This document shows, piece by piece, positions 1 to 5,494 of a stretch of DNA of 15,023 nt. Source of the DNA: an uncultured Veillonella sp. (GTDB lineage: Bacteria > Bacillota > Negativicutes > Veillonellales > Veillonellaceae); the NCBI GenBank assembly GCA_915066865.1, contig CAJZEE010000054.1, positions 1 through 15,023 on the forward strand, written 5' to 3'. The notes under the pieces are model-generated. The model was not told the DNA's origin. It saw nothing but the letters and a program-made list of their open reading frames with translations, and did no database searches. Position 1 is the first letter of the stretch. The number at the start of each line of letters is the position of its first letter. A program made the translations under genes and the position numbers.

Positions 1-422
<422 letters not shown>

Positions 423-641
423 AGCAGCGTAACCAACTTGAAGGAGCAACGCGACGCACAAGTTGCGTGGAGTCGCTTACGTCGAAACGTAAGATTTCAC
501 GATGTGAAATCCACAGGCTTCGACGCAATCCTCCAGACGTGTACTTTGAGTATGGGACGCAACATATAATAAAACATTAAGCAGAATGTGCAACAAATAT
601 ATATACTTCTATGTGGTTTTCAGAGTACAAACTCTGACAGA
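423..641 (+). other. 23S-5S internal transcribed spacer with processing-type stems
   Basis: No tRNA or gene is visible in this 219-base spacer. It holds several perfect small hairpins: CTTACGT (476-482) with ACGTAAG (487-493) over a CGAA loop; GATTTCAC (493-500) with GTGAAATC (504-511); GTCGAA (481-486) with TTCGAC (519-524); and CAGAGT (621-626) with ACTCTG (631-636) just before 5S. Some of these are mutually exclusive. Such stems are typical of RNase III and 5S-maturation sites in rRNA precursors; that role is inferred. Part of this structure is echoed downstream at 960-1007. Confidence 0.75.
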
Positions 642-757
642 TTCAGTGGCGATGGCTATGAGGATCCACCTGTTCCCATCTCGAACACAGTAGTTAAGCT
701 CATAAACGCCGAAAGTACTTGGCTGGAGACGGCCTGGGAGGATAGGAAGCTGCTGAT
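642..757 (+). rRNA. rrf: 5S ribosomal RNA
   Basis: The stretch has the 5S hallmark segments, including CCCATCTCGAACACAG and AGTTAAGCTC, and is about 116 bases long. The closing helix I is visible: TCAGTGGC (643-650) pairs with GCTGCTGA (749-756) using two G-U pairs. This defines the ends to within one or two bases. It follows 23S in the usual order and is the last gene of the operon, directly followed by a terminator. Confidence 0.95.
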
Positions 758-764
758 TAACGAA

Positions 765-804
765 AAGAAAAAGGTCTACCTTAAGGTAGGCCTTTTCTTT
801 TTGC
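765..804 (+). terminator. Intrinsic terminator of the rRNA operon
   Basis: AAGGTCTACC (771-780) and GGTAGGCCTT (785-794) form a 10-bp stem with one G-U pair around a TTAA loop. It is preceded by an A-rich and followed by a T-rich tract (794-802), which suits a terminator and could work in both directions. It starts about 10 bases after the 5S 3' end. A second perfect 7-bp hairpin, GCTAGTC (803-809) with GACTAGC (813-819), follows immediately. Confidence 0.9.
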
Positions 805-819
805 TAGTCTTCGACTAGC

Positions 820-1040
820 TAACTCTGCAAGAGCCGTCTCCAGCCAAGGTTGTACAAGTAGAAACTATCTATATAAATCAATAAGACGGCGTGGGAAGGG
901 TAGGGTGTGAGGCCACAGAGGAGTGAAACGACGTATGGGGCCCACACATCACCTTCTTCCGAACGTAAGATTTACCGAACTGCGAAGCAGTGAAGGAAAA
1001 TCCACAGTGAGGATTGATAGGAAGCTGCTGATTAAGCTAA
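820..1040 (+). other. Non-coding structured region; remnant of a second rRNA spacer/5S unit
   Basis: No credible coding frame is seen. Three segments echo the rRNA operon. Bases 833-848 are the exact reverse complement of 718-733 inside 5S. Bases 960-973 and 998-1007 match the two halves of the spacer hairpin at 483-516. Bases 1016-1035 are identical to the 5S tail at 741-760. Between them, 894-914 and 939-960 form a long imperfect stem (core GTGTG 905-909 with CACAC 943-947, GGCC 911-914 with GGCC 939-942), and ACTGC-GAA-GCAGT at 979-991 is a small perfect hairpin. The simplest reading is a decayed duplicate of the spacer-5S unit with the 5S body lost. A structured small RNA cannot be excluded. 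Confidence 0.6.
1016..1035 (+). repeat. Direct repeat of the 5S rRNA 3' tail
   Basis: These 20 bases are identical to 741-760, which covers the 3' strand of 5S helix I and the bases after it. A short GAGGAT (1009-1014) just upstream also matches 5S 738-743, offset by three bases. Like the true 5S tail, this copy is followed within a few bases by an intrinsic terminator. It is therefore probably a truncated 5S copy, not a chance match. Confidence 0.8.
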
Positions 1041-1068
1041 AGGCACACCTGAGGGTGTGTCTTTTTTT
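1041..1068 (+). terminator. Intrinsic terminator after the 5S remnant
   Basis: GGCACACC (1042-1049) pairs with GGTGTGTC (1054-1061), with one G-U pair, around a TGAG loop, and is followed by a run of seven T (1062-1068). This is a strong intrinsic terminator. It would stop read-through from the rRNA operon and isolates the protein genes that follow. Confidence 0.9.
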
Positions 1069-1098
1069 GTATGGATTTTTATTCTTTTAAGGGAACTA

Positions 1099-1197
1099 AT
1101 GAGCAAAGCAGTAGACGTTGAAGGAGTTACTTATATAATTAGTATTAATTATCGTGCTTTGAAGCACATATTTTTCTCATGGATATGGTATACTTAG
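1099..1197 (+). CDS. Possible 32-residue small ORF (doubtful)
   Basis: An ATG at 1099 is preceded by AAGGGA (1089-1094) at a short but usable distance and opens a 32-codon frame ending in TAG at 1195-1197. The peptide would begin MSKAVDVEGVTYII and end in an aromatic-rich stretch (FFSWIWYT). I recognise no family. The frame overlaps the likely promoter of the next gene, so it could equally be a chance frame in an AT-rich spacer. Confidence 0.15.
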   Translation: MSKAVDVEGVTYIISINYRALKHIFFSWIWYT

Positions 1198-1220
1198 GCT
1201 TATATCATATTTATAGGAGG
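1186..1220 (+). promoter_or_regulatory. Extended -10 promoter and ribosome binding site for the CGGC gene
   Basis: TG at 1186-1187, one base, then TATACT at 1189-1194 forms an extended -10 element. No good -35 sits 17 bases upstream, which such promoters tolerate. The near-perfect Shine-Dalgarno AGGAGG at 1215-1220 lies four bases before the ATG at 1225 and decides that start. Confidence 0.5.
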
Positions 1221-1224
1221 TCAT

Positions 1225-1596
1225 ATGGCTAAGAAAATTGCAGTCCTTGTAAATGAGGATACAATGCAGCGCTGTTCTTGTGGCGGTTGTTTGAAAGCAT
1301 TTATGAATAAAGCGGATTCCTTTGAGCGTTATGCTGATGAGGATATTGAGTTGGTGGGGTTCACACATAGTGGTGGGGATCTAGCTAAGAAGATTGAGTC
1401 TTTTAAGAAAAAAGGTGTTACTACGGTACATCTTTCTACATGTACGCGTGGTAAGAATGAAAATTATGAAAGCATCGCAGAGCAGTGTGCTGAGGCGGGC
1501 TTTGATGTAGTAGGCTATACACATGGTGGTGCTGTTTCTAAAGATGGTAAAGAAGCGATAGTACTTTCAGCTAAACCAGTAACGACAGATCAATAG
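1225..1596 (+). CDS. CGGC domain-like small protein
   Basis: The product is a 123-residue soluble protein with no signal peptide or membrane segment. Its layout resembles the CGGC-domain family of presumed metal- or redox-linked small proteins: an N-terminal beta strand (KKIAVLVNEDT), a cysteine cluster C-S-C-G-G-C-L-K-A-F at about 17-26, then VELVGF-like (IELVGFTHSGGDLAKK, about 41-56) and HLSTCTRGKN (about 74-83). In the family as I know it, the eponymous CGGC motif usually sits in the central VGF-x-CGGC segment. Here that segment reads HSGGD, and the CGGC letters occur in the N-terminal cluster instead. Cysteines 17, 19, 22, 77 and 92 remain. The family has no firmly established biochemical role. 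It appears monocistronic, with its own promoter. Confidence 0.7.
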   Translation: MAKKIAVLVNEDTMQRCSCGGCLKAFMNKADSFERYADEDIELVGFTHSGGDLAKKIESFKKKGVTTVHLSTCTRGKNENYESIAEQCAEAGFDVVGYTHGGAVSKDGKEAIVLSAKPVTTDQ

Positions 1597-1644
1597 TCAG
1601 CAATGCTTGAATTAACTATAACAATTTGCAATATCTTATAATAG

Positions 1645-1668
1645 ATGAATAATTGTTCCATTATTCAT
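1645..1668. promoter_or_regulatory. Perfect 9-bp dyad between the CGGC and M48 genes
   Basis: ATGAATAAT (1645-1653) and ATTATTCAT (1660-1668) are exact inverted repeats around TGTTCC. There is no downstream T run, so a strong intrinsic terminator is unlikely. It could be a weak terminator, an mRNA 3'-end stem or a protein-binding dyad for the following gene. I see no clear consensus promoter in the remaining spacer, which is very AT-rich. Confidence 0.45.
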
Positions 1669-1750
1669 TCTATATTTACACTAAACCTATATTATATAGA
1701 TAGTATGTAAATTATGAGTGATATATTTATCATTTTGAGAGGTTGAGAGA

Positions 1751-2923
1751 ATGAATAAGAAACTTACAGCGGCTACTTTATCTATTGCTATGGCAGTGAC
1801 AATGGCACCTACTATGATGCAAGCGGCTTCTGTTAATGCTGCGTCTGCTGCGGTACAATCTTTAGCTGGTGGTGCTATTGCTATGGCTTACGTATCTACT
1901 GCATTAAATAAAATGGATAATTCTGCAGAGGGGCAACAGGAGAGTTTGGCACGCACAAAAGAGAAAACTGGTTACTTAAACGATAGTGCCGCCCAAGAGC
2001 GTGTAAATCGTATCATGAAGACATTAGAGGCTACACCTAGTGTAAAGCGTTCTTATGTTGTATATGCAAATCCTGATGAGGAGTTCAATGCGTTTGCCAC
2101 ACTTGGTCGCGTTATGTCCATTAACAAGGGTGCTCTAGATACGCTAGATGATGATCAATTGGCCTATGTAATGGCTCATGAAATCTCTCATGGCGAGCAT
2201 AAAGATATTATTAATGGCGCTAAGAAGCAAATCGGTCTTTCTACAGCGGTCGGCATTGCCGCTGGCGGCAGTGAAGGTGCGGCTATTTTATCTAATGTGG
2301 CAGGTAACTACTTATCCAATCAAGTGTTTACGATGAGTCAAGAAAAAGCCGCTGATGAGTTAGGCTTTAAGATTTTAAGTGAGTCTCCATACAATGTGGG
2401 TGGTGCAGCTGGTTCTATGGCAGTACTGCGCAACAAAGTGGGGGAACACTACCGTGAAGGGCTTTCACAAGTGGTAGCACCTAATAACCATCCAAAGTTG
2501 TCCGATCGGGTGAACAATAATATTTCTCGTATGTACACATATTCTGGGAATCATGTAAATGTATCGAATGGTACTGTGTACGTAAACGGTGATAATATCT
2601 ATACTCCAGCAGGTAGTGGCCGCTACACAGGCGAAGAGCGTGCTTATTACATGGCTGGTAAATTGGCACGATTGTATCATAATAATCAAGTGACACCAGG
2701 TTCTGCATCCTATAGTGGTGACACTGTAACGGTAGCTGGTCAATCCATTGTTTCTACGCCAAATGTGGATGTAGCGTTGCAAGTGGCAACAAATCTTAAC
2801 AATGCATTTGTAAAGCCTGCAGGTTCTGCTGTTAATGCGAAAAAACCAATAAAGGTTAAACAAGAAAAACCTAAAAAGGTAAAAGAAAATAAAAAGGCAA
2901 AAGCTGATAAAGCTAAAAAATAA
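1751..2923 (+). CDS. Exported M48-family zinc metallopeptidase
   Basis: The product has 390 residues. Residues 1-30 form a signal peptide (KK, hydrophobic core, alanine-rich cleavage region near MQAAS), so it acts outside the inner membrane, probably in the periplasm or envelope. The M48 zinc site is intact: HEISH at 143-147 gives two histidine ligands and the catalytic glutamate, and E198 in EKAAD (198-202) is the expected third ligand. The NHPKLSDR motif at 246-253 matches the HP segment found in BepA/Oma1-like M48 enzymes, which do quality control of outer-membrane proteins. No transmembrane segment follows the peptidase domain, unlike HtpX. Residues 363-390 are a strongly basic lysine tail. 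GAGAGG at 1737-1742 lies eight bases before the ATG. A terminator follows, so it is probably transcribed alone. Confidence 0.9.
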   Translation: MNKKLTAATLSIAMAVTMAPTMMQAASVNAASAAVQSLAGGAIAMAYVSTALNKMDNSAEGQQESLARTKEKTGYLNDSAAQERVNRIMKTLEATPSVKRSYVVYANPDEEFNAFATLGRVMSINKGALDTLDDDQLAYVMAHEISHGEHKDIINGAKKQIGLSTAVGIAAGGSEGAAILSNVAGNYLSNQVFTMSQEKAADELGFKILSESPYNVGGAAGSMAVLRNKVGEHYREGLSQVVAPNNHPKLSDRVNNNISRMYTYSGNHVNVSNGTVYVNGDNIYTPAGSGRYTGEERAYYMAGKLARLYHNNQVTPGSASYSGDTVTVAGQSIVSTPNVDVALQVATNLNNAFVKPAGSAVNAKKPIKVKQEKPKKVKENKKAKADKAKK

Positions 2924-2948
2924 ATAAGAGCTATACATGGCATATAAT

Positions 2949-2976
2949 TTGCTTTAAGGATTTATGCTATTATAAT
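2949..2976 (+). promoter_or_regulatory. Consensus-like promoter directly ahead of a terminator
   Basis: TTGCTT (2949-2954), a 16-base spacer and TATAAT (2971-2976) form a good sigma-70 promoter. Transcription would start near 2983, only a few bases before the terminator stem at 2987. The product would be an RNA of about 40 bases, unless the terminator is read through. No coding gene is served. It may be a chance match in AT-rich DNA. Confidence 0.35.
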
Positions 2977-2986
2977 GAGAATAATC

Positions 2987-3022
2987 AGAGGACTGAGCCC
3001 ATGAAGGCTTAGTCCTCTTTTT
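2987..3022 (+). terminator. Intrinsic terminator after the M48 gene
   Basis: AGAGGACTGAGCC (2987-2999) and GGCTTAGTCCTCT (3006-3018) form a 13-bp stem with one G-U pair and a six-base loop, followed by a T run (3018-3022). It ends the M48 transcript and separates it from the TonB locus. Confidence 0.92.
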
Positions 3023-3419
3023 ATATAGATTGTAATATTTATAGTTTGAGTATAAGTTAATAAGTTTATAAGATATATTGAGCGCTATAGGAGTAATAAA
3101 TAGACCGTAAAGATATGGATAGTCTGGAGTATAAGTATTATTCATGTGTGAATAAATTATATTCATGGAGTAATAATAAGCTCATAAAAATACAAAAAGA
3201 TTTTTGATGGTGGAACGTGAATTATAATGATTTTCAACTATAAAATATGAGAGATTATCTTATTGAGCATAGTTTTAATAGATATAATTATTATATTTTT
3301 TATAATAATTATGAAGCTTTTATGCGAGAACTTAATATTGTCTATATATAGTGGATAGATGTATATTTAAGGTGGATGGAATATGTAGTTAGAATGGAAT
3401 CCTATAGAAATATCATAAC
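3023..3419. other. Long AT-rich gap, no gene seen
   Basis: This stretch has no open frame with a credible start and ribosome binding site on either strand, and no tRNA shape. It is very AT-rich with many stops. A partial Fur-box-like run (ATAATGAT within 3225-3243) is present but matches only about 11 of 19 consensus positions, so I do not call it. An 8-bp inverted repeat, ATCCTATA (3399-3406) with TATAGGAT (3457-3464), brackets the promoter that follows. Confidence 0.5.
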
Positions 3420-3467
3420 GGTAGGGGGTATAGGGTTATTGTACTTATAAATACTTTATAGGATAAT
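3420..3467 (+). promoter_or_regulatory. Promoter of exbBD-tonB with GTAGGGG upstream block
   Basis: A GC-rich island in an AT-rich gap reads GGTAGGGGGTATAGGGTT (3420-3437). It abuts TTGTAC (-35, 3439-3444), a 17-base spacer and GATAAT (-10, 3462-3467). The same arrangement occurs at 7480-7524 before the second receptor gene. Transcription would start near 3474 and leave a leader of about 80 bases before exbB. The G-rich block is placed where a regulator could contact RNA polymerase; the regulator is unknown. Confidence 0.65.
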
Positions 3468-3553
3468 GTCAATGTTGGTGGTTAATCTAATAATATAGAT
3501 GACCATTTTTTTGTTAAATAACACGTAATTTTATATATTATATGGAGGCTATG

Positions 3554-4165
3554 ATGGAGTATACAATTCACCTATTTAATGCAGGTGGTTTCGTTATGTA
3601 TCCACTTGTACTATTCATGTTAGCAGCATGTACTATTTTATTTGAACGTATTCGTACGTACAGAAACATCAATCATGAGTTACAGCAGTTGTCCGATAGC
3701 ATTGATGCAGGCCGTAATAGTAATAATTGGTCTACTCTAGAGAATTCTATAAAAAATAGTAATGACGCATTGAGTCGATTTGTGTCTCCTATCGTGGAGT
3801 CTGTATATAGTGCGGAAGGTTTAGAGAATCGTTTACATGATGTGGTAGGGTACATGGATGAACGTTTAAAACGTGGTCTTAACTGGCTTAGCATGATGGT
3901 AACAATGGCTCCATTACTTGGCCTTTTGGGTACTGTTGTTGGCATGATCCGCTCCTTCGCAGCCGTTGGTGGCGATATTGGTGCTCCTACTGTTATTACA
4001 GGCGGCGTATCCGAAGCGCTGGTTGCCACTGCAACAGGGCTTTCAGTAGCCATCGTAGCATTAGCCATCCATAGTTGGTGCACAGATAAAGTAAATTCAG
4101 ATATCGCAAAGTTAGAGCAAAAATTAGGTTCTATTATGGATTTATATATTAGGAGTCAACGATGA
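3554..4165 (+). CDS. exbB: ExbB/TolQ/MotA-family proton channel protein
   Basis: With ExbD this protein forms the inner-membrane proton channel that powers TonB. I take the ATG at 3554 (203 residues) because GGAGG at 3544-3548 lies five bases ahead of it; starts at 3542 and 3551 are in frame but fit this ribosome binding site badly. Three membrane segments are visible, at about 12-30, 112-132 and 155-175, with a cytoplasmic region between the first two. The family signatures are clear: APLLGLLGTVVGMI (119-132) and GGVSEALVATATGLSVAIVA (150-169). The stop overlaps the start of exbD by four bases (ATGA), which suggests translational coupling. Neighbours exbD and tonB favour ExbB over TolQ or MotA. 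Confidence 0.93.
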   Translation: MEYTIHLFNAGGFVMYPLVLFMLAACTILFERIRTYRNINHELQQLSDSIDAGRNSNNWSTLENSIKNSNDALSRFVSPIVESVYSAEGLENRLHDVVGYMDERLKRGLNWLSMMVTMAPLLGLLGTVVGMIRSFAAVGGDIGAPTVITGGVSEALVATATGLSVAIVALAIHSWCTDKVNSDIAKLEQKLGSIMDLYIRSQR

Positions 4166-4566
4166 AACGTAGTTCAGTAGGCATACAAAAAGAACCTACC
4201 ATCATGATTATACCTATGATTGATATCGTTTTCTTCTTGCTCGTATTTTTCATGATGAGTACGTTGTATATGAATACAGAGGAACAAATTCCTCTTAACT
4301 TACCAAAGGCTTCCTCTTCTTCTGCAAAGACGATTGAGCCTATCACAATTTCATTAACAGCTACACATAAGATGTATTTGAATGAACGTGAGATTGTCCC
4401 TGATCAACTGGGCAATGAAATTCAAGGTATTGTTGCAAAAGAACCTCAACAGGCATTTATTGTGCGTGCCTCTGAGGATATTGCGTATAAGGACGTTATC
4501 AATATTTTAGATAATCTTAAAATTAGTGGTGCTCGGTTTGTTAGCGTAGCTACAGAACGGAAGTGA
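4162..4566 (+). CDS. exbD: ExbD/TolR-family biopolymer transport protein
   Basis: The product has 134 residues, the usual length for ExbD. It has a short basic cytoplasmic N-terminus, one membrane helix at about 13-35 and a periplasmic domain. The helix carries the signature PMIDIVFFLLVFFM, where D21 is the conserved aspartate expected to carry protons between ExbB subunits. AGGAG at 4151-4155 precedes the start, which lies inside the last codons of exbB. The periplasmic domain ends with the usual pattern (DVINILDNLKISGARFVSVAT). It works with ExbB and TonB to pass proton-motive energy to outer-membrane receptors. Confidence 0.94.
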   Translation: MKRSSVGIQKEPTIMIIPMIDIVFFLLVFFMMSTLYMNTEEQIPLNLPKASSSSAKTIEPITISLTATHKMYLNEREIVPDQLGNEIQGIVAKEPQQAFIVRASEDIAYKDVINILDNLKISGARFVSVATERK

Positions 4567-4570
4567 TTCT

Positions 4571-5317
4571 ATGGTAGATAAACGATATGGAATTCCTTTC
4601 GTAGCTGCATTGGTATTAAATCTTGCGTATTGGGGTGTTGTAGGTGATTGGTTTGGTCATATAAAACCTCCAGAAACACCAAAAAAAGACTTGGTTATCA
4701 ATCTCGATATGGGGCAGCAAGAACCTCCTCAAGAGAAGAAAGAGCCTGAGAAATTAAAGATTCAACCTGACGACAAACCCGTCGCAGGGGGCGGTAAAGC
4801 AGGTAGTGTGTTGCCTGATTTATCGGGAAAGCCCACAGAAGGCTTAAAAAATCTGAATCCTTACTTAGGTGGTAATGAGACGGCATCAGTCAATTTGAAT
4901 GGTAATACTGATAATCCTGTTGGCAATCCAGGCAGTGGCAATGTACCAGGCCCTGGTGGTGGTAACGCTGGCAATGGTGGTAAAGCTAATGATGGACCAG
5001 GCTCAGAAGGGGGAAATCCTGGTACTAGTAATACGGAAGGCACGGGTTACTTTGATGTTTCTGAATACCGAGCTAGCTTAGATGCTAATAAAGTAATGCC
5101 GCCACAAGCTGTTCGACGAGGTATTACCGGAGTAGTTACTATTAGAGTTTATTTTGATGGTGAAGGTAATTATGTAAGTGCTAGAATTGAAGAAAGCAGT
5201 GGCTCTAGTCTCCTAGATAATGATGCACTTGCACTTGCAGCTAGGTCAGGTGGTGCTATAAATACAACTGGCGAACCTAAATCAGATGTTTTTTATATAA
5301 GATATAGCTTTGAGTAG
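4571..5317 (+). CDS. tonB: TonB energy-transducing protein
   Basis: The product has 248 residues. A short cytoplasmic start leads to one membrane anchor at about 8-26. A proline/lysine/glutamate-rich stretch follows (about 32-70), then an unusual glycine/asparagine-rich spacer (about 100-157), and then the C-terminal TonB domain (about 160-248). This domain shows the MPPQAVRRGITGVVTIRVYF and SSGSSLLDNDAL patterns that match the family's YPxxA...G.V.V.F and SSG...LD.AAL blocks. It spans the periplasm and touches the TonB box of receptors. It starts four bases after exbD and is presumably in the same transcript. No strong terminator follows; a large dyad lies at 5387-5420. Confidence 0.93.
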   Translation: MVDKRYGIPFVAALVLNLAYWGVVGDWFGHIKPPETPKKDLVINLDMGQQEPPQEKKEPEKLKIQPDDKPVAGGGKAGSVLPDLSGKPTEGLKNLNPYLGGNETASVNLNGNTDNPVGNPGSGNVPGPGGGNAGNGGKANDGPGSEGGNPGTSNTEGTGYFDVSEYRASLDANKVMPPQAVRRGITGVVTIRVYFDGEGNYVSARIEESSGSSLLDNDALALAARSGGAINTTGEPKSDVFYIRYSFE

Positions 5318-5386
5318 TGATTTGAATAGCTCGATTTAGTTGAAATTGAATCAATGAAAAGCAAATTTAATATGGAAAATATACTA

Positions 5387-5420
5387 TGTAGGGGATATGA
5401 GGATACTCGTATCCCCTACA
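5387..5420. promoter_or_regulatory. 15-bp dyad containing GTAGGGG, upstream of receptor 1
   Basis: TGTAGGGGATATGAG (5387-5401) and CTCGTATCCCCTACA (5406-5420) are inverted repeats with one mismatch (a G-U pair in RNA) around a GATA loop. There is no T run after it, so it is a poor intrinsic terminator on the + strand. The left arm shares GTAGGGG with the blocks at 3421 and 7481, which suggests a regulator-binding site. It could also act as an mRNA 3'-end stem for tonB. Confidence 0.6.
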
Positions 5421-5425
5421 CTAAA

Positions 5426-5456
5426 TTGTCCGTTGTTGCAGTATTTAAGCTATAAA
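5426..5456 (+). promoter_or_regulatory. Weak candidate promoter for receptor 1
   Basis: TTGTCC (5426-5431) lies just right of the GTAGGGG dyad, as TTGTAC does at the other two sites. The best -10, TATAAA (5451-5456), is 19 bases away; at the ideal 17 bases the sequence is GCTATA. This is weaker than the promoters at 3439 and 7496. Confidence 0.35.
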
Positions 5457-5494
5457 TTAATAGATTTCAAATAGTTTTTAATAGAAGATATAGG

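Noticed and set aside
2465..2943. Reverse-strand frames of 67-157 codons across the M48 3' part
   Set aside because: They are antisense shadows of a well-supported gene with signal peptide and zinc motif, and have no ribosome binding site of their own.
2971..2989. Fur-box-like TATAATGAGAATAATCAGA
   Set aside because: The left half fits (11 of 12 positions in the first two hexamers are close), but the right half fits poorly, and a terminator, not a gene, follows.
3225..3243. Fur-box-like ATAATGATTTTCA near the middle of the long gap
   Set aside because: Only about 11 of 19 consensus positions agree, it lies about 310 bases from the nearest start, and AT-rich DNA gives such matches easily.
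3511..3539. TTGTTA-N17-TATATT promoter just before exbB
   Set aside because: Transcription would start near 3546, inside the ribosome binding site, leaving no usable leader. The promoter at 3439-3467 fits better.
3420..3553. Cobalamin riboswitch ahead of exbB (also looked for ahead of the receptors)
   Set aside because: No B12-box or multi-stem riboswitch core could be recognised in the leaders; the predicted leaders of about 35-80 bases are too short.
4861..5043. Reverse-strand proline-rich frame inside tonB
   Set aside because: It is the complement of the glycine-rich TonB spacer, so its composition is explained without a gene.
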